Position numbers and translations under genes: made by a program. From Agarivorans litoreus (GTDB lineage Bacteria > Pseudomonadota > Gammaproteobacteria > Enterobacterales > Celerinatantimonadaceae): a stretch of DNA of 64,000 nucleotides. Below are positions 26,607-35,162 of the stretch, piece by piece. Within the stretch, counting starts at the first letter, position 1. Every line of letters starts with the position of its first letter. The notes below the pieces were generated by a model. The model had not been told where the DNA came from and ran no database searches. It worked only from the letters and a program-made list of their open reading frames with translations. The DNA is taken from NCBI RefSeq assembly GCF_019649015.1, contig NZ_BLPI01000001.1, positions 1,587,001-1,651,000 on the forward strand. Reading direction: 5' to 3'.

Positions 26607-28607
26607 CTAATAAGCTCTAAATTTTAAATAATTACAACCATTTGAACTATTAAAGCTAAGTAGGCTTCCAATAAGAGATTTAGTACTAACATAATTAGAG
26701 CTCACAACCAGTTCGGAAGTATCATCGAGTGCTCTTACCATGCCGCGAAAATCACAGCTAGAGTTAGTGTCACTATCCCACACTTGCACTGTTTTATCGC
26801 TTAAGGGACGATCTATTTGCAAACACAGACCATCGTGAATAATCAGTTCTTGCTTGCTACCCCAAGCATAACTAAGTACTTCACTACAATCAGCGTTTAC
26901 CGGAGGGTCAACCGGCTCTTCTGGCTCAGAAGGTTCGGTAACAGGTCGTTGCCAAGATCCCCCAGCGGTGTTGACACCAGAGTGAGGGATTTGAGCAAAT
27001 ACCCCTTCAGCAATCAGTTGGTTCCAAGTAGCAATAGGCGCGCCATCAACATTTAAATGTTCAAACTGACTACCATTCCATCCTAGAGCGTACTCAACGT
27101 TAGGAGTATCAAATAAGCCCCAAGTTTCTATCGGCTGACCAGCACTTTTTGCCTTTTTAAAAGTATTATTTAGCAACACGTTGTTAGGTCCAGTTGGCCC
27201 AGACCATTTACTAGCGTGATCACCTGATCCAACCCAAATAGGCTGCCATGTCGAGCCCGCTTCTGGAGCCCCATTTGACCAACTACGATGCTCAAAAGGT
27301 ACTTCAACAGTATTATTACGGATCAGGTTATTGCGCTCCCAGCCACCATGTAAGTTCAAATCTTCATTTAGATAGTTATTCTCTACAATATTACCCGTAG
27401 CCGACCACTGTAGCGCTAAATGTCGAATGTTTTTGATAGTATTGTCTTTGATCCAACTATCGTAAAGCTTTGAGCCTCTAAAATATCCATTCCCCCCGGC
27501 ACCTTTATTCCAGGATCCATTAATATTGTTATCTGATATCGTTACATCTTTTGCAAACTCAGTCACAATTGGATGCGATCCAATCATTTCAATATTTAGG
27601 TTTTTCACCCAACCATTTTGTACCCACTTCAAAATGACCCCATGGATAGCATCTTGAGAACAAACATTCTCGTAACGATACAACACGCCATTCGGGTTTT
27701 GCGGTGAGTAAGCTGCAGTGTTATAGCCCTCACAGGCACTGCCACTGGTATCCATGGTTAAATAGAAATCTTGCAATCCAAAATTTTGGATGGCAGTAAC
27801 GGGCATTGCTCTGCTGTTATAGCCAGACTCATTATTTAGCGGAAGGTTAAATTCAAGCGGACGATCAAGTGTCACTTCATCTGAGCTAATATCCACTTCC
27901 AGCACTTTAAATATCTGAGTACGCATATGACCGGTCATAATATGCGTAGCACTTCGTCGCGACGTGGGAACTTGCCCTTTATCGAGAAATGCTTTATCAC
28001 TCGCTGCACCAATATAGATGAAATCACCAACAGAAAACTCTTTAGCCTTACCGGATTCAAGCACCACACTGGTATCGCCAATACTTGCGGTTTCGGCAAA
28101 CTCAATAGAGTGCTTCCAATGAAAGTTTATACTTCCCTCATAGGCCTGTTCTTTGGCATGCATCTGGCGAGTTTCAACTCGAAACACAGCAAAACCAGGC
28201 CAATATTTTTTATCAAAATCTGGCGCATTATCACTTCCAACCCCATATGGCGACCAAGATTTAACAACGATTTTTGTGCCACTAACTGGGTCGCTACCAG
28301 CACCACGAATAACCAAGCCGGATTTATCAACATGAATTTCGTCGCTAAGGTTAATTTCCCCTGCGGGAAGCTGAATCAAGGTAAGAGCATCGGGGTTATT
28401 AGGTACCATATTATCGATAATGGCTTGCAGAGCATAGGAGTCGTCTACTCCATCGTTACTATTAACACCATGTTGGGTGGCATCAATCACTAAATCAAAT
28501 TGACTAGGTAGAGGCCCTCCTCCATTGTAGCCAGGTGCCGCTGATACCCACGAAGCCCCCACTAAGTAACTAAGCACCACTGTACCTGCCACTTTTTTCA
28601 ATTTCAT
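26607..28607 (-). CDS. Secreted parallel beta-helix polysaccharide lyase-like protein with C-terminal accessory domain
   Basis: A 666-aa protein with a clear signal peptide (MKLKKVAGTVVLSYLVGASW..SAA). The mature N-terminus (~residue 38 on) is pectate-lyase-superfamily-like: FDLVIDATQHGVNSNDGVDD, IQLPAGEINLSDEIHVDKSG, LVIRGAGSD. Helical repeats with N-x-I and NNYLN-type turns run to ~500. A Pro/Glu linker (EPSEPEEPVDPP) leads to a Cys-containing C-terminal domain (~570-666), probably for carbohydrate or cell-surface binding. The start follows AAGGAGA. Context inside a uronate locus suggests a lyase on a uronic-acid polymer, but I cannot assign a PL family or catalytic residues. It sits between the two symporter copies. 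Confidence 0.75.
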   Translation of the reverse strand: MKLKKVAGTVVLSYLVGASWVSAAPGYNGGGPLPSQFDLVIDATQHGVNSNDGVDDSYALQAIIDNMVPNNPDALTLIQLPAGEINLSDEIHVDKSGLVIRGAGSDPVSGTKIVVKSWSPYGVGSDNAPDFDKKYWPGFAVFRVETRQMHAKEQAYEGSINFHWKHSIEFAETASIGDTSVVLESGKAKEFSVGDFIYIGAASDKAFLDKGQVPTSRRSATHIMTGHMRTQIFKVLEVDISSDEVTLDRPLEFNLPLNNESGYNSRAMPVTAIQNFGLQDFYLTMDTSGSACEGYNTAAYSPQNPNGVLYRYENVCSQDAIHGVILKWVQNGWVKNLNIEMIGSHPIVTEFAKDVTISDNNINGSWNKGAGGNGYFRGSKLYDSWIKDNTIKNIRHLALQWSATGNIVENNYLNEDLNLHGGWERNNLIRNNTVEVPFEHRSWSNGAPEAGSTWQPIWVGSGDHASKWSGPTGPNNVLLNNTFKKAKSAGQPIETWGLFDTPNVEYALGWNGSQFEHLNVDGAPIATWNQLIAEGVFAQIPHSGVNTAGGSWQRPVTEPSEPEEPVDPPVNADCSEVLSYAWGSKQELIIHDGLCLQIDRPLSDKTVQVWDSDTNSSCDFRGMVRALDDTSELVVSSNYVSTKSLIGSLLSFNSSNGCNYLKFRAY

Positions 28608-28672
28608 TTGAATCTCCTTATAGAAAGAAAACAGCGTTAAAATGCCAAAAAAGACCTTGGACTCTTACTACA

Positions 28673-28693
28673 TACCACTTACCACTTACCACT
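28673..28693. repeat. Three tandem copies of TACCACT
   Basis: A perfect 7-bp unit repeated three times, upstream of the beta-helix lyase gene in its presumed promoter region. It may be a slippage-prone tract; no function is known. Confidence 0.6.
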
Positions 28694-28780
28694 AGAATCG
28701 TTAGCCACTTTGACTAATAAGAGGCGCCACTTACTTATAGCGGCCCTCATGTATTGATATCGTTTATAAAGAAAGGATGA

Positions 28781-28800
28781 GCGCATCTTCAATGATGCGC
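28781..28800 (-). terminator. Terminator of the second symporter gene
   Basis: The stem GCGCATC/GATGCGC is followed on the minus strand by TCATCCTTTCTTTAT, just after the symporter stop. Modest terminator. Confidence 0.5.
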
Positions 28801-28807
28801 GTTGAAT

Positions 28808-30574
28808 CTAGACTACTGAGCTAGTTTGTAACTTTATTGTTGATCTAGCGCTTTTTAGTAATAAGCTACCCACCGTAACAATCACCAAGCCACAGAACAC
28901 AAAGGCCATACGTCCCCAAAATGGATTTGGTATCAGTACCATCGCACTCACAAGCGCACCAAATACCAAGATTAATTTGCCCAACATCTCACGCTGTTGG
29001 CGATCCATTTCGTCTTGACCTGCACCCTCAATCACTGGGGTATCTACATCATTCCAGAAAGCCGCTAGCTCTTTGCTACGCTCTGCTTTTGGCGCTTTGT
29101 AGAATTTAGTAGTAAGACAGAAGAACCCGCCTGTAATTACCAAGTGACCCACAATACCTAAGAGTACTTTTAAGTCTTTCGCTTCACGTCCAGTAAATGG
29201 CGATTCTAGATTTAACCAGTTATTTATCACTTCTGCCGTGAAGACAAAACTCACCAAGTAAGACACTATCATGCCCACAACCAAGGTGGCCCATGCCGCC
29301 CAATCTGGCGTTTTCTTGATAAACATACCAAAGAATAACGGCACCAAAATTGGCATTTGCAATAAGGTACTCACGTACATCATTGCATCAAATAGGCTTA
29401 AGCCTCGTAGGGAGTTGATGAACAGTGCCACCATAATAATCAGTACGCCAAATACCAGCGTCACTAGTTGGCTCACTCGCATTAACTTCTTATCATCTGC
29501 AGTTTTGTTGATGATAGGCGCATAGAAGTTACGTACAAATACGCCTGAGTTACGGTTTAAGCCTGAATCCATAGATGACATAGTGGCTGCAAAAACAGCA
29601 GACATTAGCAGCCCAACCATGCCTACTGGCATCGCTTTTTCAACAAAAACCAAGTACACCGCATCGGCCGCTTTTTTACCTAACTCTGCGGCATGCGCTG
29701 TCGCTGCATCAGGATAAATAACTGCGGTTACCCAAGGAGGTAGGAACCAAATCGCTGGACCCACTAGCATTAACACAAAGGCTAGTAAAGCGGCTTTACG
29801 CGCATTCACAGAGTCTTTAGCAGTTAAGAATCGATATGAGTCTTGCATGTTATTGATGTTTTGCAATTGCTTAACGAACATGAAGATAAACCAAGAGATA
29901 AACAGTAATGGGTAGTTCATCCCTGAGCCCATAATACTCTCTGCGGGGAATTGCTCAATTAAGTTCGATGGACCACCAATCTTCACTAATGCAGCCACCG
30001 CACACACAACCGTTACCGCCATGATAACGACCATTTGTACAAAATCTGAAGCTACTACACCCCATGCTCCACCAATCACCGAAATAAACAGAACAATTAA
30101 GCCTGTGGCAACAATGGTGGTTTCAATATCAATTTTAAATACTGCACTAACAAACAGCGCTAAACCATTTAACCAAATACCGGTGTAAACAATGCTTGTT
30201 GGCATGGTTGCCCAGGTAAAGACTTGTTCATTGGTTGTGCCAAAACGACGGCGTACCCCTTCGATAGGAGTCACCACCCGCATTTGGCGGAAGCGGTAAG
30301 AAAAGTACAACCAAGAAAGCAAAAAACCAAACGCATTGGCCATGAACACAACCATAATAGGGAAGCCATCCGTGAACGCTTTACCCGCTGCTCCTGTAAA
30401 TGTCCAAGCACTAAACTGCGTCATAAATGCTGTGGAACCTACCATCCACCAAAGCATTTTGCCGCCCCCGCGGAAGTAGTCACTAGTAGAGCTACCAGCA
30501 AATCGTTTGAAGATGACCCCTATCGCTATCATGAAGATAAAATAGACGCCCACTACGAGCATATCGATATTCAT
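28808..30574 (-). CDS. SLC5-family sodium:solute symporter, copy 2
   Basis: A 588-aa paralogue of the symporter at 24580, with the same start context (AAGGAATTCAAG then ATG) and identical protein sequence except for the C-terminal tail (STIKLQTSSVV here, EQSALNLSTAK in copy 1). It has its own KdgR-like operator at 30616-30637 and a separate promoter region. The near absence of silent divergence points to a very recent duplication or ongoing gene conversion. Two expressed copies could raise uptake capacity, or one may be in transit to a new role. The substrate is presumed to be an unsaturated uronate or its keto form. Confidence 0.9.
   Translation of the reverse strand: MNIDMLVVGVYFIFMIAIGVIFKRFAGSSTSDYFRGGGKMLWWMVGSTAFMTQFSAWTFTGAAGKAFTDGFPIMVVFMANAFGFLLSWLYFSYRFRQMRVVTPIEGVRRRFGTTNEQVFTWATMPTSIVYTGIWLNGLALFVSAVFKIDIETTIVATGLIVLFISVIGGAWGVVASDFVQMVVIMAVTVVCAVAALVKIGGPSNLIEQFPAESIMGSGMNYPLLFISWFIFMFVKQLQNINNMQDSYRFLTAKDSVNARKAALLAFVLMLVGPAIWFLPPWVTAVIYPDAATAHAAELGKKAADAVYLVFVEKAMPVGMVGLLMSAVFAATMSSMDSGLNRNSGVFVRNFYAPIINKTADDKKLMRVSQLVTLVFGVLIIMVALFINSLRGLSLFDAMMYVSTLLQMPILVPLFFGMFIKKTPDWAAWATLVVGMIVSYLVSFVFTAEVINNWLNLESPFTGREAKDLKVLLGIVGHLVITGGFFCLTTKFYKAPKAERSKELAAFWNDVDTPVIEGAGQDEMDRQQREMLGKLILVFGALVSAMVLIPNPFWGRMAFVFCGLVIVTVGSLLLKSARSTIKLQTSSVV
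28844..30574 (-). repeat. 1731-bp direct duplication, unit 2
   Basis: Partner of 24616-26346, same orientation, offset 4228 bp. Recombination between the units would delete or duplicate the beta-helix lyase gene. Confidence 0.9.
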
Positions 30575-30615
30575 CTTGAATTCCTTTTCATTTTAACAAG
30601 CATTTGAATTAATTT

Positions 30616-30637
30616 TTTAAAACAATGTTTCAATAAT
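30616..30637 (-). promoter_or_regulatory. KdgR-like operator, symporter copy 2
   Basis: On the minus strand TATTGAAACATTGTTTTAAA, a good KdgR-type palindrome, 42-63 bp before the start codon. The remainder of the gap to eda (30638-30897) shows no gene or strong hairpin. Confidence 0.75.
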
Positions 30638-30897
30638 AGACAATAACTAGTCATATTAAAGGGAATTTAAGGGAATTTGTGATCTAGACGTTGCTAGTTT
30701 TTAGGAAAATAGATGTGTATCGCAGATAAAGTAGAAACACTAAATAGTCTTAAAGCATGCATTGGAATTCACAACATACTTAGTTAAAACAATAAGTTAA
30801 AACCATCTCCAAATATCATGTAAGCTAAGGAATTGCTTACTAAAAAACTATCAAGTTAATCAGTAAGCAAAGGAGGGAATTAAGGACAAAGCATTGC

Positions 30898-31521
30898 CTA
30901 AGCAATCACAGAGGCTACATTTCTAACTAAAGATGCGAGCTCATCCCAGCTTTGGTTATCAATGAGCTTGTTAGGAACCATCCATGTGCCACCACATGCT
31001 ATTACACTAGATAAGGCCAAGTACTCTTTTACATTTTGTGGGTTTACCCCACCTGTTGGCATAAATTTAATCGGGTAAACGGCACTTAAAGCTTTTAGCA
31101 TTCCAACTCCACCAGATGGTTCAGCAGGAAAAAACTTTAAGGTATCTAAGCCGAGTTCCATCGCTTGCTCTGCCAAGCTAGGGTTGTTAATGCCAGGAAT
31201 AATGGGCATACCACGCTGTTGGCAATACCTTACCGTTGTAGGATTGAAACCAGGGCTAACCACAAAATCAACACCAGCATCAATTGCTTGATTAACCTGC
31301 TTAACATTTAATACGGTTCCAGCGCCTATCAGCATCTCGGGGTAAGCCTCACGCATCGCCATTATAGCGGCAACAGCCTGTTCCGTTCTAAAGGTCACCT
31401 CTGCACACGGGAGGCCATTTTCAATGAGTACCTCTGCAAGTTTTACTGCCTTTGATGCATCGTTGATAGCAATAACAGGTACCACCTTAATCTCACTCAA
31501 GCGTTGACTAATCGTTGCCAT
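30898..31521 (-). CDS. eda: KDPG aldolase
   Basis: A 207-aa class I aldolase that splits 2-keto-3-deoxy-6-phosphogluconate into pyruvate and glyceraldehyde 3-phosphate. Motifs: VVPVIAINDASKAVKLAEVL, PCAEVTFRTEQAVAAI (the conserved Glu), LIGAGTVLNVKQV, FVVSPGFNPT, LKFFPAEPSGG (Schiff-base Lys) and FMPTGGVNPQNV. Length is normal. ATG 31521 follows AAGGAAG. It is the last gene of the leftward operon that begins with kduD, 11 bp after kdgK. Confidence 0.96.
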   Translation of the reverse strand: MATISQRLSEIKVVPVIAINDASKAVKLAEVLIENGLPCAEVTFRTEQAVAAIMAMREAYPEMLIGAGTVLNVKQVNQAIDAGVDFVVSPGFNPTTVRYCQQRGMPIIPGINNPSLAEQAMELGLDTLKFFPAEPSGGVGMLKALSAVYPIKFMPTGGVNPQNVKEYLALSSVIACGGTWMVPNKLIDNQSWDELASLVRNVASVIA

Positions 31522-31532
31522 AAAAATCTTCC

Positions 31533-32462
31533 TTAAATTGTAGGCATAGCGTCGCGAGGTATTATCGCTCCGCGAAATTGTATAACGCTGCCTGCGAGAG
31601 CATGACCCGCTTTAGCAGCCTGAATAGGATCACCACCGCTAAGTCGTTTAGCCAAATAACCAGCACTAAATGAATCACCAGCCGCGGTAGTGTCGACAAC
31701 ATTTTCTACTAAGTTGGCTGCAACAGCTTGCAGCCCTTTATCAGTTACAACTAAACAAGCCTCTGCGCCACGTTTGACGACAATCTCTGTAACCCCAAAT
31801 TGTTGGCTTCTAGCAATAGTTTGCTTTTCTGTTTCATCACCCCAGAGCATCACCTCGTCGTCGTAGGTCAACAATGCGACATCGGTAATAGTGAGAATGC
31901 GGCTATAACACTGTTGTGCTTCAGCACGATCACCCCACAATGTCGGGCGATAGTTATTATCAAACACCACTTTACTGCCTTTTTTTCTACAAATAGTTAG
32001 CGCATCAATTAGCTTTTGACGATATTCCTTAGGTAAAATGGCTAAGCTAATACCGCTCAAGTACAAGGTTTGATGTTTAGAAAGCTCGCTCGCTAACTGG
32101 CTGGGTTCTAGCCCATGCATCCAGTACTTTGCGGCAGAATCATTACGCCAATAGAAAAAACTACGCTCGCCATCATCACTGGTTTCAATGGCATAGATCC
32201 CCGGCAATTTATCCTCGGAGAGATACACCATATCAGTATTCAAGGCTTCGCCTTTCCAAGCATTAAGCATGGCTAAGCTAAACGGGTCACGCCCCAAGCC
32301 AGTGACATAAGAAGTGACAACACCGTTAGCTTTAGTTAATCGAGATAAATATACAGCCGTATTTAAAGTGTCACCGCCAAACCCTTGCTCTAAGTTACCC
32401 GACACTTTTTTAAGCTCTACCATACACTCGCCGATCACGGCTACACGACAACTTGGGGGCAT
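31533..32462 (-). CDS. kdgK: 2-keto-3-deoxygluconate kinase
   Basis: A 309-aa PfkB-family sugar kinase that phosphorylates KDG to KDPG. Seen: VIGECMVELKK, EQGFGGDTLNTAVYLSRL (N-terminal PfkB signature), VFDNNYRPTLW, TYDDEVMLWGD, VVKRGAEACLV and DTTAAGDSFSAGYLAKRLSG with the catalytic Asp in the GD motif. Start ATG 32462 follows TAGGAAA. It lies in the kduD-to-eda operon, 142 bp downstream of the isomerase gene; a weak internal promoter in that gap is possible. Confidence 0.95.
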   Translation of the reverse strand: MPPSCRVAVIGECMVELKKVSGNLEQGFGGDTLNTAVYLSRLTKANGVVTSYVTGLGRDPFSLAMLNAWKGEALNTDMVYLSEDKLPGIYAIETSDDGERSFFYWRNDSAAKYWMHGLEPSQLASELSKHQTLYLSGISLAILPKEYRQKLIDALTICRKKGSKVVFDNNYRPTLWGDRAEAQQCYSRILTITDVALLTYDDEVMLWGDETEKQTIARSQQFGVTEIVVKRGAEACLVVTDKGLQAVAANLVENVVDTTAAGDSFSAGYLAKRLSGGDPIQAAKAGHALAGSVIQFRGAIIPRDAMPTI

Positions 32463-32604
32463 TACAATTTCCTACTACCATTTAGAGAGTTAACCCAACA
32501 CTCGCTTGATTACTGTGAGTTGCAGTTAATCGCTCGCCATCTATTTACAGCGAAACACAATCGAAGTCATCAAGCGAATAACACAGCCAGCCATAATATT
32601 GGCA

Positions 32605-33246
32605 TTAATCTAAAATCGATCTGATATAGCTTTCTATTTCTGGTACCTGACAATGTTCAAAGAAGCATTGTTGAAAGCGCTCACCAGACACAGCTGTTTT
32701 AACTAAATCACGATCGATAGCTTGCAGTGCCTCTAAGTAATCATCCTTTATCACGGCAGCCTTAACTTGGTTAAGAATACCAGCATTGCGTTGCTGAGGT
32801 TCGGCGCGCTCAAGCGGGTAACCCATGCCACGCTCGCCAGTGGTGAATGCTTTCTCAAAAATATAACGAACATTGAGTTCAGCTCCCCACCCAAAACCTT
32901 TAGCAAAGGCCAACGCTAAAGCGTTCCCATTATTAATCTGGTTAAATAGAAAAGCATCTGAAGGATCCAAGCAGTAACCACAAACCACTCCAGGATGAAT
33001 ATTCAGGGACATCATGGCGCCTTGACCTGTACCACAACCGGTAACAATGAAATCAACAGCTTTTGAGTTAACTAAAATGCTCGCCATAATTCCAAGGTGA
33101 ATATAGGTAAGATGGTGGTCGTTTTCATCGCTCATGCCTACATTAAATACCGCATACTCTAAAGGCTTTACCACGGTATTAAGCTGCTCAAGTACTGTTG
33201 CATTTTTAGCGGCTTGACTATTTTCCATCATCAACGCAATTTTCAT
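32605..33246 (-). CDS. dhuI: RpiB/LacAB-family isomerase, probable 4-deoxy-5-keto-uronate isomerase (DhuI type)
   Basis: A 213-aa protein of the RpiB/LacA/LacB fold: MKIALMMENSQAAKNATVLE, DFIVTGCGTGQGAMMSLN, GVVCGYCLDPSDAFLFNQIN and NALALAFAKG. Start ATG 33246 is chosen because AGGAGA precedes it by five bases; an upstream start lacks this. Family members of this subtype isomerise 4-deoxy-L-threo-5-hexosulose uronate (DKI) to 2,5-diketo-3-deoxygluconate, replacing KduI. That role fits its place between kdgF and kdgK and the absence of a kduI gene. The precise substrate is inferred. Confidence 0.8.
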   Translation of the reverse strand: MKIALMMENSQAAKNATVLEQLNTVVKPLEYAVFNVGMSDENDHHLTYIHLGIMASILVNSKAVDFIVTGCGTGQGAMMSLNIHPGVVCGYCLDPSDAFLFNQINNGNALALAFAKGFGWGAELNVRYIFEKAFTTGERGMGYPLERAEPQQRNAGILNQVKAAVIKDDYLEALQAIDRDLVKTAVSGERFQQCFFEHCQVPEIESYIRSILD

Positions 33247-33288
33247 ATAGTTCTCCTGCACCAAACGATGCTCAAAAAGTTAAAATAA

Positions 33289-33609
33289 TTAAACGAAATC
33301 TTTACGCATAGGGGTGAAGTTATCGATAAGAATACCCGCCTCTAAACAAACACAACCGTGTTCAACATTTGGCTCTTTGTACATAGTGTCACCCGCCTTC
33401 ACCACCTTGGTTTCACCGCCAATTGTGAATTCAAACTCACCAGATAGTACGTAGGTTAACTGTTCATGAGGATGACTATGCATAGCCCCAATAGCACCTT
33501 TCTCAAAATGCACCTCTACGGCCATCATATTGTCGCTATGTGCCAAAATCTTACGTGAAACACCTTCGCCTAAGTCTTCTAATTCAATTTGATTATTGTA
33601 AACAAACAT
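33289..33609 (-). CDS. kdgF: Cupin, KdgF-type linearisation of unsaturated uronates
   Basis: A 106-aa single-domain cupin. MHSHPHEQLTYVLSGEFEFT gives the metal-binding H-x-H-x3-E pattern, and EPNVEHGCVCLEAG supplies the final His. KdgF converts 4,5-unsaturated monouronates from pectin or alginate lyases into the open 5-keto form. ATG 33609 is preferred, with TAGGTA upstream and normal KdgF length. A longer frame to 33852 would overlap the upstream membrane protein gene and is not credible. Operon position: after the YgjV-like gene, before dhuI. Confidence 0.92.
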   Translation of the reverse strand: MFVYNNQIELEDLGEGVSRKILAHSDNMMAVEVHFEKGAIGAMHSHPHEQLTYVLSGEFEFTIGGETKVVKAGDTMYKEPNVEHGCVCLEAGILIDNFTPMRKDFV

Positions 33610-33620
33610 ATTTATACCTA

Positions 33621-34136
33621 TTAATTCGCTACGATCTTGGTGTGCTGTTCTCTGTATAAGCGGCAAATTGTCACGGTATTCATCATGATCACTGACATTT
33701 CTAACAATGTACCGCCGATTGAACCAACAAGGATGTTGTTGATTAACCAGCAACAGGCTCCCAGTAAAAAACCTATTCGTAACTTGATTCCTTTGAGTAC
33801 AAACACCGAGTAAGTGCCAATAACCGTGCCAACTATTGGCCATAGCTGCCAAACATTATCAGCCAAGGCCAGCCCACTAACGACACTGATGGCAATGAAT
33901 ATAAAGGCGAACTTTTTCGATGAAAAATGTATAGCTGTTGCAGTTCTAACGGCCGAGAGCAATGCCCCTAAAGCCGAAACGATTGACCCCAACAACAAGT
34001 AATGCACAACATGATTGAGATTAAAGATGAGCATAACTACCTTCAGCCTCTTATCGTCTTTTTGATAAAAAGTAGAAAGACCTAGCACAAAACTAAGCAG
34101 GCCAAATGCTTGCGCAGTTATCTCTAAACTCATCAT
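33621..34136 (-). CDS. YgjV-family inner membrane protein
   Basis: About 171 aa with five or six predicted membrane helices (EITAQAFGLLSFVLGLSTF, LNHVVHYLLLGSIVSALGAL, FIFIAISVVSGLAL, GFLLGACCWLINNILVGSI). The family is annotated YgjV/inner membrane protein and has no proven function. Its place inside a uronate operon, 19 bp after kduD and 11 bp before kdgF, suggests a transport or membrane-adaptation role. Start ATG 34136 is likely (AGAGG upstream); GTG 34142 or ATG 34133 are alternatives. Confidence 0.8.
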   Translation of the reverse strand: MMSLEITAQAFGLLSFVLGLSTFYQKDDKRLKVVMLIFNLNHVVHYLLLGSIVSALGALLSAVRTATAIHFSSKKFAFIFIAISVVSGLALADNVWQLWPIVGTVIGTYSVFVLKGIKLRIGFLLGACCWLINNILVGSIGGTLLEMSVIMMNTVTICRLYREQHTKIVAN

Positions 34137-34155
34137 ATGCACTCTACCTCTATGA

Positions 34156-34917
34156 CTAGCGGGCTAACCAGCCGCCATCAACAGCGATGGTATAGCCATT
34201 AATATAATCAGCAGCTGCTGAAGCAAGAAAGACACATGGGCCAGCAACATCTTGAGGAGTACCCCAACGGTCGGCTGGAATGCGGTCAAGAATCGCATTG
34301 CTCCGCTCAGCGTCTTCACGTAAGGCCTGAGTATTATTGGTGGCCATGTAACCAGGAGCAATGGCATTAACATTAATGTCATACTGAGCCCACTCATTAG
34401 CCATCGCCCTAGTAATTCCCATCACTGCACTTTTAGATGCAGTATAAGAAGGTACGCGAACACCACCTTGGTAAGACAGCATTGATGCAATATTAATTAT
34501 TTTTCCACCAGTACCCTGAGAAATAAACTGCTTAGCAACGGCTTGAGACATAAAGAAAACAGTTTTTGAATTAATATTCATCACGTCCTCCCAGTCTTGC
34601 TCTGAGAACTCAATCGCATCATTTCGGCGAATAATACCGGCGTTGTTAACTAAAATATCTATTTTGCCAAATTCAGTAATTGCCTTATCAATCACTAATG
34701 GAATATCTGTTTGTTGTAGCAGGTTTGCTCGCATATCAAAAAATGTATGACCTGCTGCACGCATCATTTCAATAGTTTCTGTAGGCTCAACATAATTAAC
34801 GCCAACAACTTTACAACCCGCTTCAGCTAAACCAAGAGCCATACCTTGACCCAAGCCCGTATCACAACCGGTTACTATTGCTACTTTTCCTTGCAGATTA
34901 AATGACTCTAACACCAT
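34156..34917 (-). CDS. kduD: 2-dehydro-3-deoxy-D-gluconate 5-dehydrogenase (SDR)
   Basis: A 253-aa short-chain dehydrogenase of exact KduD length. It shows the cofactor motif TGCDTGLGQGMALGLAEAG, NNAG with IIRRNDAIEF, Ser in NIASMLSYQGG, the catalytic YTASKSA and the C-terminal DYINGYTIAVDGGWLAR typical of KduD. It reduces 2,5-diketo-3-deoxygluconate to KDG. ATG 34917 follows GAGGA. It is the first gene of a leftward operon kduD–ygjV-like–kdgF–dhuI–kdgK–eda, divergent from kdgR across a 49-bp palindrome. Confidence 0.94.
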   Translation of the reverse strand: MVLESFNLQGKVAIVTGCDTGLGQGMALGLAEAGCKVVGVNYVEPTETIEMMRAAGHTFFDMRANLLQQTDIPLVIDKAITEFGKIDILVNNAGIIRRNDAIEFSEQDWEDVMNINSKTVFFMSQAVAKQFISQGTGGKIINIASMLSYQGGVRVPSYTASKSAVMGITRAMANEWAQYDINVNAIAPGYMATNNTQALREDAERSNAILDRIPADRWGTPQDVAGPCVFLASAAADYINGYTIAVDGGWLAR

Positions 34918-34999
34918 GTTTTTATCCTCACTGTGTTTTTAAAGCGGCGAATTTTAGTTTCGCTCACTGAATATAGTCATACAATAAAAGAAAGTCAGC

Positions 35000-35048
35000 A
35001 CAGTTACAAATATTTTTGAAACATCATTTCAAAAATATTTGTAACTGT
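35000..35048. promoter_or_regulatory. 49-bp palindrome with KdgR-like operator at its centre, between kduD and kdgR
   Basis: Perfect 22-nt arms (35000-35021 and 35027-35048, starting ACAGTTACAAATATTTTTGA) surround the 5-bp centre CATCA. The core TTTGAAACATCATTTCAAA matches KdgR boxes. The symmetry extends well beyond the usual ~20 bp. No T-run follows, so it is not a terminator. It is placed to repress both divergent genes. Confidence 0.85.
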
Positions 35049-35162
35049 TGTTGTATTTGTGATTAGCCTCTTACTGTAATTCTATTTTTTTAAAAGACCT
35101 TTTCAAAATTTTTGAATTTTGCTATTCTGACTTGATAAATGAAATTTTTAGGGGAGATAGAC

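Noticed and set aside
30224-30607. Plus-strand 127-aa and similar ORFs opposite the symporter genes
   Set aside because: Duplicated shadow frames of highly conserved membrane protein genes; Cys/His-rich artefact composition.
33289-33852. Longer 187-aa reading of the kdgF frame
   Set aside because: The extra N-terminus overlaps the membrane protein gene and lacks a ribosome site; the 106-aa form has normal cupin length and a good start.
35139-35162. ATG 35139 as kdgR start
   Set aside because: No Shine-Dalgarno site; TTG 35163 has GGGGAG at ideal spacing and gives the family length.
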